A stretch of DNA of 17,219 bases from an uncultured Armatimonadota bacterium (GTDB taxonomy: Bacteria; Armatimonadota; Armatimonadia; Armatimonadales; Armatimonadaceae). The stretch lies in the NCBI GenBank assembly GCA_903881535.1, contig CAIRTT010000454.1:1-17219 (forward strand), in the 5' to 3' direction. This document shows positions 1-5,835 of this stretch, piece after piece (position 1 is the first letter of the stretch; each line of letters begins with the position of its first letter). The notes below the pieces were generated by a model, which was not told where the DNA came from, did not search any database, and saw only the letters and a program-made list of their open reading frames with translations. A program made the position numbers and the translations under genes.

Positions 1-135
1 AGATTGTACCGGAGGCATGTATTGGGGTTGGGGTTTCTAGTTAGATTGGGACTGGCGTCGCATGGAAAGCTGGTTTCTCTCCTCAGTTTTGGATGAAGCA
101 TACGTTCAACACATTGCGTAAAAGTAACGAATAAC
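1..135. other. Left-edge stretch with no recognisable gene
   Basis: No convincing coding region, RNA or repeat is visible here. A short plus-strand frame open from base 2 ends at TAG 38-40 with a Trp/Gly-rich tail (YWGWGF), which could be the last codons of a gene lying to the left, but a dozen codons are too few to decide. The rest is moderately AT-rich and without clear signals. Confidence 0.4.
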
Positions 136-161
136 AAAAAAACTCCCGGTTGCCTACCGAA
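136..161 (-). terminator. Candidate intrinsic terminator (minus strand)
   Basis: Read on the minus strand, the arms at 161-156 and 150-145 pair as UUCGGU with ACCGGG (four Watson-Crick pairs plus two G-U), with a 5-base loop. Two bases later comes a run of seven U (A run 136-142 on the plus strand). The stem is short, but the U-tract is clean. It lies about 60 bases beyond the stop of the candidate small ORF at 220-312, which suggests the two form one small transcription unit. Confidence 0.4.
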
Positions 162-219
162 TCGTTGCATGGAAACCTCATGCTCGGGGGCACCGGAAGT
201 CAATCCCTAACCGTTAGAC

Positions 220-312
220 TTAGTAATCTATCGGTTTAACATCAGGGCTCTGAAACAATACCGAGATGACACCCGTCATCATCGCTTCCAGATCCTTAAG
301 TAGGTTCAGCAT
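220..312 (-). CDS. Candidate 30-residue small protein, unknown function
   Basis: A 30-codon minus-strand ORF starts at ATG 312 and begins MLNLLKDLEAMM. It is preceded by AAAGGAG ending about 8 bases before the ATG, the best ribosome binding site in the left 900 bases. The first 20 residues are mostly hydrophobic with spaced acidic and basic residues and could form an amphipathic or membrane-active helix; the tail is hydrophilic (ending KPIDY). A hairpin of 5+4 pairs (209-236) surrounds the stop codon, and a terminator-like structure follows. The same frame stays open upstream to TTG 519, giving a 99-residue alternative with a hydrophobic signal-like segment and six later-spaced cysteines, but that start has no Shine-Dalgarno. 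I recognise no family. The strong RBS favours the short form; chance remains possible. Confidence 0.35.
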   Translation of the reverse strand: MLNLLKDLEAMMTGVISVLFQSPDVKPIDY

Positions 313-562
313 ATTCACTTTCTCCTTTCCAAGTAATTGCCAGCAATGGCAGATGGAATTCGACAGTGAATTAGCTCCCACACATTGGTACCACAGCATG
401 CATGCCCGGGTTCCCGTTGTGGCTAAGGCGATGGCTGATAATGCAATTACCGTCAGAGTGCACGCTGTAGCACAAAATGACACGCCCGATTTCACAGGCT
501 TTATTGATTTACTGTGCAACTACCTATTGGTATGGCATGGAGGTTGCTCTTTATAAAGACAT

Positions 563-603
563 CCACGGGTTCGGTCAAATATTCCGGCAGACCGAGCCCG
601 TGG
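563..603. other. Strong hairpin, 14-bp stem
   Basis: CCACGGGTTCGGTC (563-576) pairs with GACCGAGCCCGTGG (590-603): thirteen Watson-Crick pairs and one G-T/G-U pair around a 13-base loop. There is no T-run on either side, so it is not a standard intrinsic terminator. A perfect CTTTATAAAG palindrome sits just before it at 549-558. It could be a structured RNA element, a protein-binding site, or a remnant of a mobile-element end. The single G-U-type pair slightly favours an RNA role. Confidence 0.6.
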
Positions 604-617
604 CTCCCTATCATCAT

Positions 618-654
618 TGGATGCCTTACGAGTTGCCTAGGCACAAGCCATCCA
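618..654. other. Nested dyad: TGGATG/CATCCA enclosing TGCCTAGGCA
   Basis: TGGATG at 618-623 is the reverse complement of CATCCA at 649-654. Between them lies the perfect 10-base palindrome TGCCTAGGCA (634-643). With the hairpin at 563-603 this makes a compact run of secondary-structure elements immediately before the tandem duplication. Function unknown; short palindromes can arise by chance, so the case rests on the clustering. Confidence 0.35.
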
Positions 655-679
655 GAATGCTGCAGCTCCTATGTGACAA

Positions 680-993
680 GAGCAGGCACCCTCTGACCTC
701 TGGAGAAATAGAATAAACTCTTTCTCCTCTGACCTAAACACCCGCGCTGGATATCACCAACGCTTTGAGACATCCACACCGCCCGCGGTATTCTAAACAT
801 CGGAGGCATCACCCTGATGTACATCGTCACCGGCGGAGCAGGCACCCTCTGACCTCTGGAGAAAAAGAATAAACTCTCCCTCCTCCAAAACAACCGTCCG
901 CCACAGTCAACGCTTTGAGACATCCACACCGCCCGCGGTATTCTAAACATCGGAGGCATCACCCTGATGTACATCGTCACAGGCGGAGCAGGC
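680..993 (+). repeat. Tandem duplication of the hldD upstream region and first codons
   Basis: Copy 1 is 680-835 (156 bp) and copy 2 is 836-985 (150 bp), followed by the 8-base word GAGCAGGC. That word occurs at 680-687, 836-843 and 986-993, that is at the left edge, the junction and the right edge, the signature of a duplication joined through microhomology. Bases 681-720 match 837-876 with one or no mismatch, and 759-830 match 909-980 exactly. The middle parts (about 721-758 and 877-908) do not align. Both copies carry GGAGG, the ATG and the first codons of hldD, so the real gene keeps an intact upstream region while copy 1 encodes only a stub. Confidence 0.9.
817..852 (+). pseudogene. Truncated hldD start (11-codon stub)
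   Basis: The upstream copy of the duplication contains the hldD ribosome binding site (GGAGG at 802-806), ATG and the first eight codons (MYIVTGGA), then runs across the junction and stops after 11 codons at TGA 850-852. It is translatable in principle, and its signals are the same as those of the intact gene 150 bases downstream, so it may act as a short upstream ORF or leader peptide, or be a dead remnant. Confidence 0.7.
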
Positions 994-1938
994 TTCATCG
1001 GAAGCGCAATGGTATGGCAGCTTAACCAGCTTGGAATCACCGACATCCTCGTCGTTGACCACCTCGCCACATCTGAAAAGTGGAAGAACCTCGTCCCACT
1101 CAAGTACCGTGACTACATCGACCGGGATGAATTTTCGAGCAAAGTCCGCAACCGCTCCATCGGACACATCGATGCCATCATCCACCTCGGGGCGTGTTCC
1201 GCAACCACGGAACGCGATGCCGATTACCTGATGGACAACAACGCCAAATGGACGGTCGAGCTTGCGACGTGGGCCGTCGAACGTGAAATCCGCTTCATCT
1301 ACGCCAGCAGTGCGGCGACCTACGGGGATGGCGCCAACGGCTTTGATGACACATCCGATCCATACAGCCTCCGCCCGCTCAATATGTATGGCTACTCAAA
1401 GCACCTCTCCGATGTCCGCCTCCACGAAGCCGGCCTCCTCGAGCACGTTGCAGGCATCAAATTCTTCAATGTCTACGGCCCAAATGAATATCACAAAGGC
1501 AATATGGCAAGCGTTGTGCTGCACTCGCATCGGCGAATCCGCGATGAAGGCGCCATCTCGCTCTTCAAATCCTACAAACCTGAATACGCGGATGGCGCAC
1601 AAGTCCGCGATTTCATCTACGTCAAAGATGTCGTTGATGCACTCGCATGGCTGATGCAAACGCCAACAGCAAATGGCATCTTCAACCTGGGTACTGGGCA
1701 GGCGCGCAGCTGGAATGACCTCGCAACTGCCATCTATGCCGGTATCGGACAGGAACCGGTGATTAAGTACATCGAGATGCCTGATGCTCTCCAAGGCAAA
1801 TATCAGTACTTCACAGAAGCCAAAATGACGAAGCTGCGGGCGGCGGGGTACACGCGCCCCTTCACCAGTCTTGAAGATGCCGTCAAGGATTACGTCATTA
1901 ACCACCTCGACAAGGAGCTTGCCCCACTGGGCTGGTGA
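967..1938 (+). CDS. hldD: ADP-L-glycero-D-manno-heptose 6-epimerase
   Basis: This enzyme converts ADP-D-glycero-beta-D-manno-heptose to the L-glycero form, the last step in making the heptose precursor of the lipopolysaccharide inner core, in the cytoplasm. The 323-residue length is normal for the family. An N-terminal Rossmann motif TGGAGFIGS (5-13) binds the dinucleotide, DILVVD follows, then LGACSATTE (75-82), the YASSAATYG block (112-120), and the catalytic YxxxK as Y141-G-Y-S-K145. The C-terminal FNLGTGQARSW and LQGKYQYFTEA segments are typical of HldD rather than of GalE-like epimerases. The ATG is chosen because GGAGG lies 10 bases upstream (952-956) and the glycine motif starts at the usual distance. 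The upstream region is a tandem duplicate. The stop overlaps the aat start (TGATG), implying a two-gene operon. No other core-heptose genes are adjacent. Confidence 0.95.
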   Translation: MYIVTGGAGFIGSAMVWQLNQLGITDILVVDHLATSEKWKNLVPLKYRDYIDRDEFSSKVRNRSIGHIDAIIHLGACSATTERDADYLMDNNAKWTVELATWAVEREIRFIYASSAATYGDGANGFDDTSDPYSLRPLNMYGYSKHLSDVRLHEAGLLEHVAGIKFFNVYGPNEYHKGNMASVVLHSHRRIRDEGAISLFKSYKPEYADGAQVRDFIYVKDVVDALAWLMQTPTANGIFNLGTGQARSWNDLATAIYAGIGQEPVIKYIEMPDALQGKYQYFTEAKMTKLRAAGYTRPFTSLEDAVKDYVINHLDKELAPLGW

Positions 1939-2579
1939 TGCCAAAATTTCTGCCAGAACCAACAGAGGAAGGCATCGTCGCGATTGGCGGTCCCATCACG
2001 GCTGAAATGCTGCAGCTGAGCTACGCCAATGGAATATTTCCATGGCCGCATGAAGGCTACCCGCTGCTCTGGTTCGCGCCAGATCCTCGCGCCATTCTGG
2101 ACTTCGATGACCTCCATGTTGGAGACCGCCTCGCCCGCCGACGGCGTAATAGCACGTACACATTCACCATCAACAAATGCTTCCGCACCGTCATGGAGGC
2201 GTGCGCGACAGTACCGCGAGCAGACCAGGATGGCACATGGATCACTCCGCAAATGCTAAAGGCGTATACCGATCTGCACGCATTGGGGGATGCACATTCG
2301 ATCGAGGTCTGGGAAGACGAGACGCTGGTCGCCGGGCTTTACGGTGTTTCTGTGGCGGGTGTGTTTTCCGGCGAGTCGATGTTTACCCGTGTCACGGATG
2401 GCTCAAAGCTCGCCGTTCTCTTTCTGATTGACCACTTGCGTTCGCTTGGAATCACCTGGCTGGACATCGAGCAGCTAACACCACACTTTGAGGCGCTAGG
2501 CGCAGTCGAAATCTCACGCGTGGATTTTATGGCGCGTCTCCGTGATGCTGCAGCAAAGCCACATATCCCGTTTGTCTAG
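1938..2579 (+). CDS. aat: Leucyl/phenylalanyl-tRNA--protein transferase
   Basis: Aat transfers Leu or Phe from charged tRNA to the N-terminal Arg or Lys of proteins, creating a degradation signal for the ClpS/ClpAP N-degron pathway in the cytoplasm. The 213-residue protein shows the family order: GIVAIGGPITAEML near the N-terminus, YANGIFPWPHEGYPLLWFAPDPR (about 31-53), the WI...LHALGDAHSIEVW block, then LVAGLYGVSVAGVFSGESMF and the SKLAVLFLIDHLRSLGITWLDIEQLTPHFEALGA segment. ATG 1938 overlaps the hldD TGA by one base (TGATG), so translation is probably coupled; GTG 1935 in the same frame is an alternative adding one residue. Its stop shares a CTAG with the stop of the convergent redoxin gene. 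The family is common in diderm bacteria. Confidence 0.95.
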   Translation: MPKFLPEPTEEGIVAIGGPITAEMLQLSYANGIFPWPHEGYPLLWFAPDPRAILDFDDLHVGDRLARRRRNSTYTFTINKCFRTVMEACATVPRADQDGTWITPQMLKAYTDLHALGDAHSIEVWEDETLVAGLYGVSVAGVFSGESMFTRVTDGSKLAVLFLIDHLRSLGITWLDIEQLTPHFEALGAVEISRVDFMARLRDAAAKPHIPFV

Positions 2580-3640
2580 CGCTTGGCCGTGATCGCGCAT
2601 CCGAATGCCGGCTCTGCAGCGGGGGGCTGTTTGCCAGCAAGCACCGCATCGATGGCTTTGTTCAGAACGGCATTCTTAACCAGCTCCTGCTCGCGGCGGT
2701 CATCGAGTCTGCCCGCGTAGCGCAACACACCTTGCTGGTCCATCAGAAATGCCTCCGGTGTAACGGCAGCCTTAAAGTGTTTCATCCCGACCTGGTCAGC
2801 ATCGTGGAGAACCGGCCCAACTAAGCCTGACTGTTTGGCATGGGTGATCACGTTGTCGATGGTCTCATCCGCATTTGCGTAAATGACAACGGTTCGCAGC
2901 CCACGCTTTTTCGCACTGAGTGTCAGCAGCCGAACACGCTCGTTATAGGCATTTGAACAGGGACAGAGTGTGCTCATGAAGATGGCCAGCGTGGCCTTTT
3001 GGCTGCGGTCTCCGTAAAGGGGTGTCATTTTGCCACTGAATGCATCGGTAATGGAAATAGGCTCAACGGGTTTTCCGATACCTTTCGAGCGGGCGGCAGC
3101 AACTTCATCGTTACAGGTCCGCGCGAATGCGAGGAGCTGCGGACCATGGTGGCGAATGTCGACATCCCGGATGTGGAATTTGACCATCCCCTTTGCATCC
3201 ACGACGATGGTCTCGATGCGATTTTTTTCAGCGCCAAAGGTGTGTGCAACGCTGCCTCGGAGGTCGATGAGCACGGGGAAGTTCAGCTTGCCGCGTGCAT
3301 GAAAGGCTTTCGCGGTAGCGACATCGGTGTTGGCGAGCAGAAAGACTTTGCCACCTGCAGACTCGAGGAAGCCCATTTGCTCTTTCAGTGATTCACAAAC
3401 CCGGATGGCATCATCATTGAGCTGTGGGACAGTGACGAGGAAGACTGGGCGCCCGATGTAATCCTTAAGGCGAATCGTCCGGCCATCGTAGGCAGTGAAT
3501 TCGAGGTCAGGTGCGGCTTTTCCGACCGGGATGCCAGGTGGCGGCGCAGTGAGTCGGGCGTTGATGAGCAAGAGGGTTCCGCCCATCGCCATCGCAACCA
3601 ACCAGAGTGCAACCAATAAATTCCGGACCAGTTTATTCAT
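2576..3640 (-). CDS. Membrane-anchored double redoxin (thioredoxin-fold) protein
   Basis: The 354-residue protein starts with a positively charged tip and one hydrophobic segment (about 8-27), a signal anchor or uncleaved signal, so the rest is probably periplasmic. Two AhpC/TSA-like redoxin domains follow. The first (about 38-170) has PDLEFTAYDGRTIRLKDY but no CxxC; its only cysteine in the N-terminal half is C82. The second (about 190-335) has FMSTLCPCSNAY with C226 and C228 as a C-P-C pair and the later TPEAFLMDQQGVLRYAGRLDD strand. A third cysteine lies near the C-terminus (FGCAI, C348). This fits a thiol-disulfide or peroxiredoxin-like role, with domain 1 probably degenerate; the substrate is unknown. 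The ATG 3640 start has only a weak GGCAGG-like site. A 155-bp tandem repeat begins six bases upstream, and the gene converges on aat. Confidence 0.82.
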   Translation of the reverse strand: MNKLVRNLLVALWLVAMAMGGTLLLINARLTAPPPGIPVGKAAPDLEFTAYDGRTIRLKDYIGRPVFLVTVPQLNDDAIRVCESLKEQMGFLESAGGKVFLLANTDVATAKAFHARGKLNFPVLIDLRGSVAHTFGAEKNRIETIVVDAKGMVKFHIRDVDIRHHGPQLLAFARTCNDEVAAARSKGIGKPVEPISITDAFSGKMTPLYGDRSQKATLAIFMSTLCPCSNAYNERVRLLTLSAKKRGLRTVVIYANADETIDNVITHAKQSGLVGPVLHDADQVGMKHFKAAVTPEAFLMDQQGVLRYAGRLDDRREQELVKNAVLNKAIDAVLAGKQPPAAEPAFGCAITAKR

Positions 3641-3645
3641 TCAAT

Positions 3646-4024
3646 GCCTGCCAAACGTAAGCCTACCTGCGGGATGAACACTGCGACATCCCCCTGATGG
3701 CTGAAACCGCCGTCAATTCAACTTCTTACCCGTGTAAGCTGAACGGCAGTCGAAAACGATGGAGTAGGAAAACGGGTCTCCACGAGCAACCACGACTTAA
3801 GCCTGCCAAACGTAAGCCTACCTGCGGGATGAACATTGCGACATCCCCCTGATGGCTGAAACCGCCGCCAATTCAACTTCTTACCCGTGTAAGCTGAACG
3901 GCAGTCGAAAACGATGGAGTGGGAAAACGGTCTCCACGAGCAACCACGATTTAACCCTGCCAAACGTAAGCCCACCTGCGGGATGAACACTGCGACATCC
4001 CCCTGATGGCTGAAACCGCCGCCA
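3646..4024. repeat. 155-bp tandem repeat, about 2.4 copies
   Basis: Copy 1 is 3646-3800, copy 2 is 3801-3954 and partial copy 3 is 3955 to about 4024, all head to tail and beginning CCTGCCAAACGTAAGC. Copies 1 and 2 differ by about five substitutions and one single-base deletion (about 96-97% identical). Each full unit contains a small dyad CTTAC-CCGT-GTAAG (3725-3738 in copy 1). No protein is recognisable in any frame, although a 105-residue minus frame happens to stay open. The array fills the gap between the redoxin gene and the dipeptidase and abuts the redoxin start, so each unit may carry a promoter or regulatory site for it. It is not CRISPR-like: units are long and contiguous without spacers. 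Confidence 0.9.
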
Positions 4025-4044
4025 CAACACATCAATACCGAACT

Positions 4045-4089
4045 AAGCCTTGCTCACATTAAGTTCGTAAAGTTCCTAGAACAAGGCTT
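4045..4089. other. Inverted repeat downstream of the dipeptidase gene
   Basis: AAGCCTTG (4045-4052) and CAAGGCTT (4082-4089) are perfect 8-base inverted arms around a 29-base loop, eleven bases beyond the minus-strand stop of the dipeptidase. There is no U-run after the distal arm, so an intrinsic terminator is only possible, not shown. The loop also contains the direct repeat AAGTTC twice. Confidence 0.35.
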
Positions 4090-4099
4090 GCGACATCGC

Positions 4100-5476
4100 T
4101 TATGCGTCGAGGAGACTCAGCATGAAATGTGCAGTGTGCTTTGCCCCAAGCAGCAAGTCACTGATTCGCAGGTTTTCATTTGGTGCATGTGCGCGTCCAC
4201 CCGGATAGCCAACGCCACAAGTCACGACAGGTTGACCCAGTGTTTTGATAAATGGGTAGATCGGTCCAGAGCCGCCGACAAGAGGTACGACAACTGGTTC
4301 ACATCCGTAAACTGTGCGGGCGGTATCGATACACTTTTTGACCATCGGGTGTCGTGGATCTACACGCCCCGGGCGCTGCCCGCCGAGGTAATGCACCTGA
4401 ACATCAGCAAAACCATGATCAATCAGGTGTTTTTGCAAAGCTGCAATCACGGTTTCCGGATCCATATCGGGGACGAGACGGAAGTCCATTTTCGCCATCG
4501 CGTTGGCCGGGAGGACGGTCTTTGCACCCTCGCCTTGCCAACCACTTCCGATTCCACAGACCGTTGCGGTTGGTTCAAACACCTGCTGAATCTTCGCTTC
4601 CACGCCGCGGACATCCCCGAGGAAATTCGGCATGTTGTACTCAGCGAGCAGTGAGTCCTCGATGTTAGGAAGCTTTTCCATCAGCTCGCGGTCATAGTCA
4701 TCCGGGGGGATAACCGGAGCATAATGGCCATCGATGAGGATGCGGCCATCCGGTCCCTTGATACTGTTGATTGCCCAGATAAGCCGCCAGGCAGCGTTCT
4801 CGAACAGTGAGCCGATGAAGCCTGAGTGGCCATCGTAGGCGATCGTCTGTACGTGCAGCTCGAGATAGGCGATACCCCGAAGGCCGCAGATAATCTCCGG
4901 CGTTCCGTAGTGGTCAACGCCGCCAAATTCCCACACGGTCACATCGGCATCGAGGAGGTCACGATTCTCATCAATCCACTGCGCGAGATGGAGGCTGGTA
5001 ACTTCCTCTTCACCCTCAACAATGAACTTAACATTCACGGGAAGAGTCCCGTTGTTTGCTGCGAGAAGAGCATCGATGGCCATTAAACGGGCGCTGATAT
5101 GCCCTTTGTCATCCGTTGCGCCGCGTCCATAACAAATGTCGCCATCAATCCGCAGCGTCCACGGATCGCTGTCCCACAGGTCGAGTGGCTCCGCAGGTTG
5201 GACATCGTAGTGGTTATAGAAGAGCACGGTGGGCTTATCGGGACCCGCGGAGAGGTTTTGTGCAAAAACCACCGGAGGCGCACCGAACGTCGCGATAAGC
5301 TCCGCTTCAAATCCGCGTTTCTTGAGAAGCTCGGCAACTTTTGCCGCACCTTCTTCCATCGGGGAATCGCTTTTCGCGGCCACGCTTGGAATAGCAATCA
5401 TTTCGGCAAGCTCGGTCAAAGCCGTAGGAAGGGCAGCATCAACGGCTGCGTTGACAATATTTAAATCATGGGACAT
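4100..5476 (-). CDS. M20-family dipeptidase / metallo-hydrolase
   Basis: This is a zinc-dependent cytoplasmic M20 peptidase of the CPG2/ACY1 dipeptidase type, which probably releases amino acids from dipeptides or related amides. The 458 residues show the two-zinc motifs in order: FYNHYDVQPAEP with H89 and D91, GRGATDDKGH (118-126) with the bridging Asp, EGEEE (154-158) with the catalytic and metal glutamates, a dimerisation lid starting LELHVQTIAYDGHSG, and the C-terminal GGRAHAPNENL histidine. The frame stays open 41 codons further upstream, but I choose ATG 5476: family alignment begins there, and TATACT lies six bases before it, as in a leaderless transcript, with no Shine-Dalgarno. It is divergently oriented from the sigma-like gene, with a 359-base gap. 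No amino-acid transporter adjoins it, so substrate cannot be inferred. Confidence 0.9.
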   Translation of the reverse strand: MSHDLNIVNAAVDAALPTALTELAEMIAIPSVAAKSDSPMEEGAAKVAELLKKRGFEAELIATFGAPPVVFAQNLSAGPDKPTVLFYNHYDVQPAEPLDLWDSDPWTLRIDGDICYGRGATDDKGHISARLMAIDALLAANNGTLPVNVKFIVEGEEEVTSLHLAQWIDENRDLLDADVTVWEFGGVDHYGTPEIICGLRGIAYLELHVQTIAYDGHSGFIGSLFENAAWRLIWAINSIKGPDGRILIDGHYAPVIPPDDYDRELMEKLPNIEDSLLAEYNMPNFLGDVRGVEAKIQQVFEPTATVCGIGSGWQGEGAKTVLPANAMAKMDFRLVPDMDPETVIAALQKHLIDHGFADVQVHYLGGQRPGRVDPRHPMVKKCIDTARTVYGCEPVVVPLVGGSGPIYPFIKTLGQPVVTCGVGYPGGRAHAPNENLRISDLLLGAKHTAHFMLSLLDA

Positions 5477-5482
5477 GGTGTA

Positions 5483-5488
5483 AGTATA
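5483..5488 (-). promoter_or_regulatory. Leaderless-type -10 box of the dipeptidase gene
   Basis: TATACT on the minus strand ends six bases before the ATG, so transcription would begin at or next to the start codon. No good -35 box is visible at 17 bp, and no Shine-Dalgarno lies before the ATG. Confidence 0.5.
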
Positions 5489-5676
5489 ACCGTTTCGGAG
5501 TTCTCGATGGGTGCCGGTGCTCAGCCGTGCCCGCAAACTGTGGTTGTTCCACTCTCTACTAAACGTAGAAAGTGATGCGATTACTACACAGAATTTCAAA
5601 AATATTTGATGGAATACAACCCCTTGTTTTTATGCGATCTTGTGAGCTGCTCCCAAGCACCTAATTCGTAGAATTT

Positions 5677-5768
5677 GGCAACCATTACAAACTCAACGCA
5701 ATCAGAACACAGCAAATTCCAGACAGTCAGCATACTTATCGTACAAATTGTGGCCATCATTACAAACT
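5677..5768 (+). repeat. Direct repeat pair in the divergent intergenic region
   Basis: GGCAACCATTACAAACT (5677-5693) and GGCCATCATTACAAACT (5752-5768) match at 14 of 17 bases, 75 bases apart (about seven helical turns). They lie in the AT-rich gap between the dipeptidase and the sigma-like gene, the second one three bases before a candidate -35 box. This spacing and position suit a regulator binding site; no regulator gene is adjacent. Confidence 0.45.
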
Positions 5769-5770
5769 TT

Positions 5771-5800
5771 TTGAAAAAATCCGATTATCACTTTTAACAA
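5771..5800 (+). promoter_or_regulatory. Candidate promoter of the sigma-like gene
   Basis: TTGAAA (5771-5776), an 18-base spacer and TAACAA (5795-5800) resemble a housekeeping sigma-70 promoter. Transcription would start near 5807, upstream of ATG 5836 and close to the in-frame GTG codons at 5803, 5815 and 5821. Confidence 0.35.
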
Positions 5801-5835
5801 TTGTGCGATGTTTTGTGATTGTGCAGAATGGCGGC

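Larger units (their letters stand above)
313..679. other. Non-coding leader region, no gene recognised
   Basis: Frames are open on both strands across 266-556 and 220-519, but none has protein-like composition plus a good start, apart from the small ORF listed separately. The right half contains a CTTTATAAAG palindrome (549-558), a strong hairpin (563-603) and a further nested dyad (618-654), which suggests structured RNA or a DNA recognition region rather than protein coding. Confidence 0.4.

Noticed and set aside
2..40. C-terminal tail of a gene to the left (ending YWGWGF)
   Set aside because: About a dozen open codons at the window edge are too few to call a gene.
209..236. Hairpin AACCG-T-TAGA / TCTA-T-CGGTT as a terminator
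   Set aside because: No T-run follows on either strand; the better terminator for the minus strand is at 136-161. It is kept only as context for the small ORF.
669..1103. 144-codon minus-strand frame with an internal amino-acid repeat
   Set aside because: The repeat simply reflects the tandem DNA duplication, and the frame runs antisense into hldD.
3646..4024. CRISPR array
   Set aside because: Units are about 155 bp, contiguous and without unique spacers; no cas genes are present.
3718..4035. 105-codon minus-strand frame across the 155-bp array
   Set aside because: The copies are read in different frames because the unit is not a multiple of three, no repeated protein results, and there is no start signal.
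4088..4654. 188-codon plus-strand frame inside the dipeptidase
   Set aside because: It is antisense to a confidently assigned M20 enzyme and its sequence has no domain character.
5477..5599. 41-codon N-terminal extension of the dipeptidase
   Set aside because: It has no family similarity, is not signal-peptide-like, and would pass through the leaderless-type promoter just before ATG 5476.
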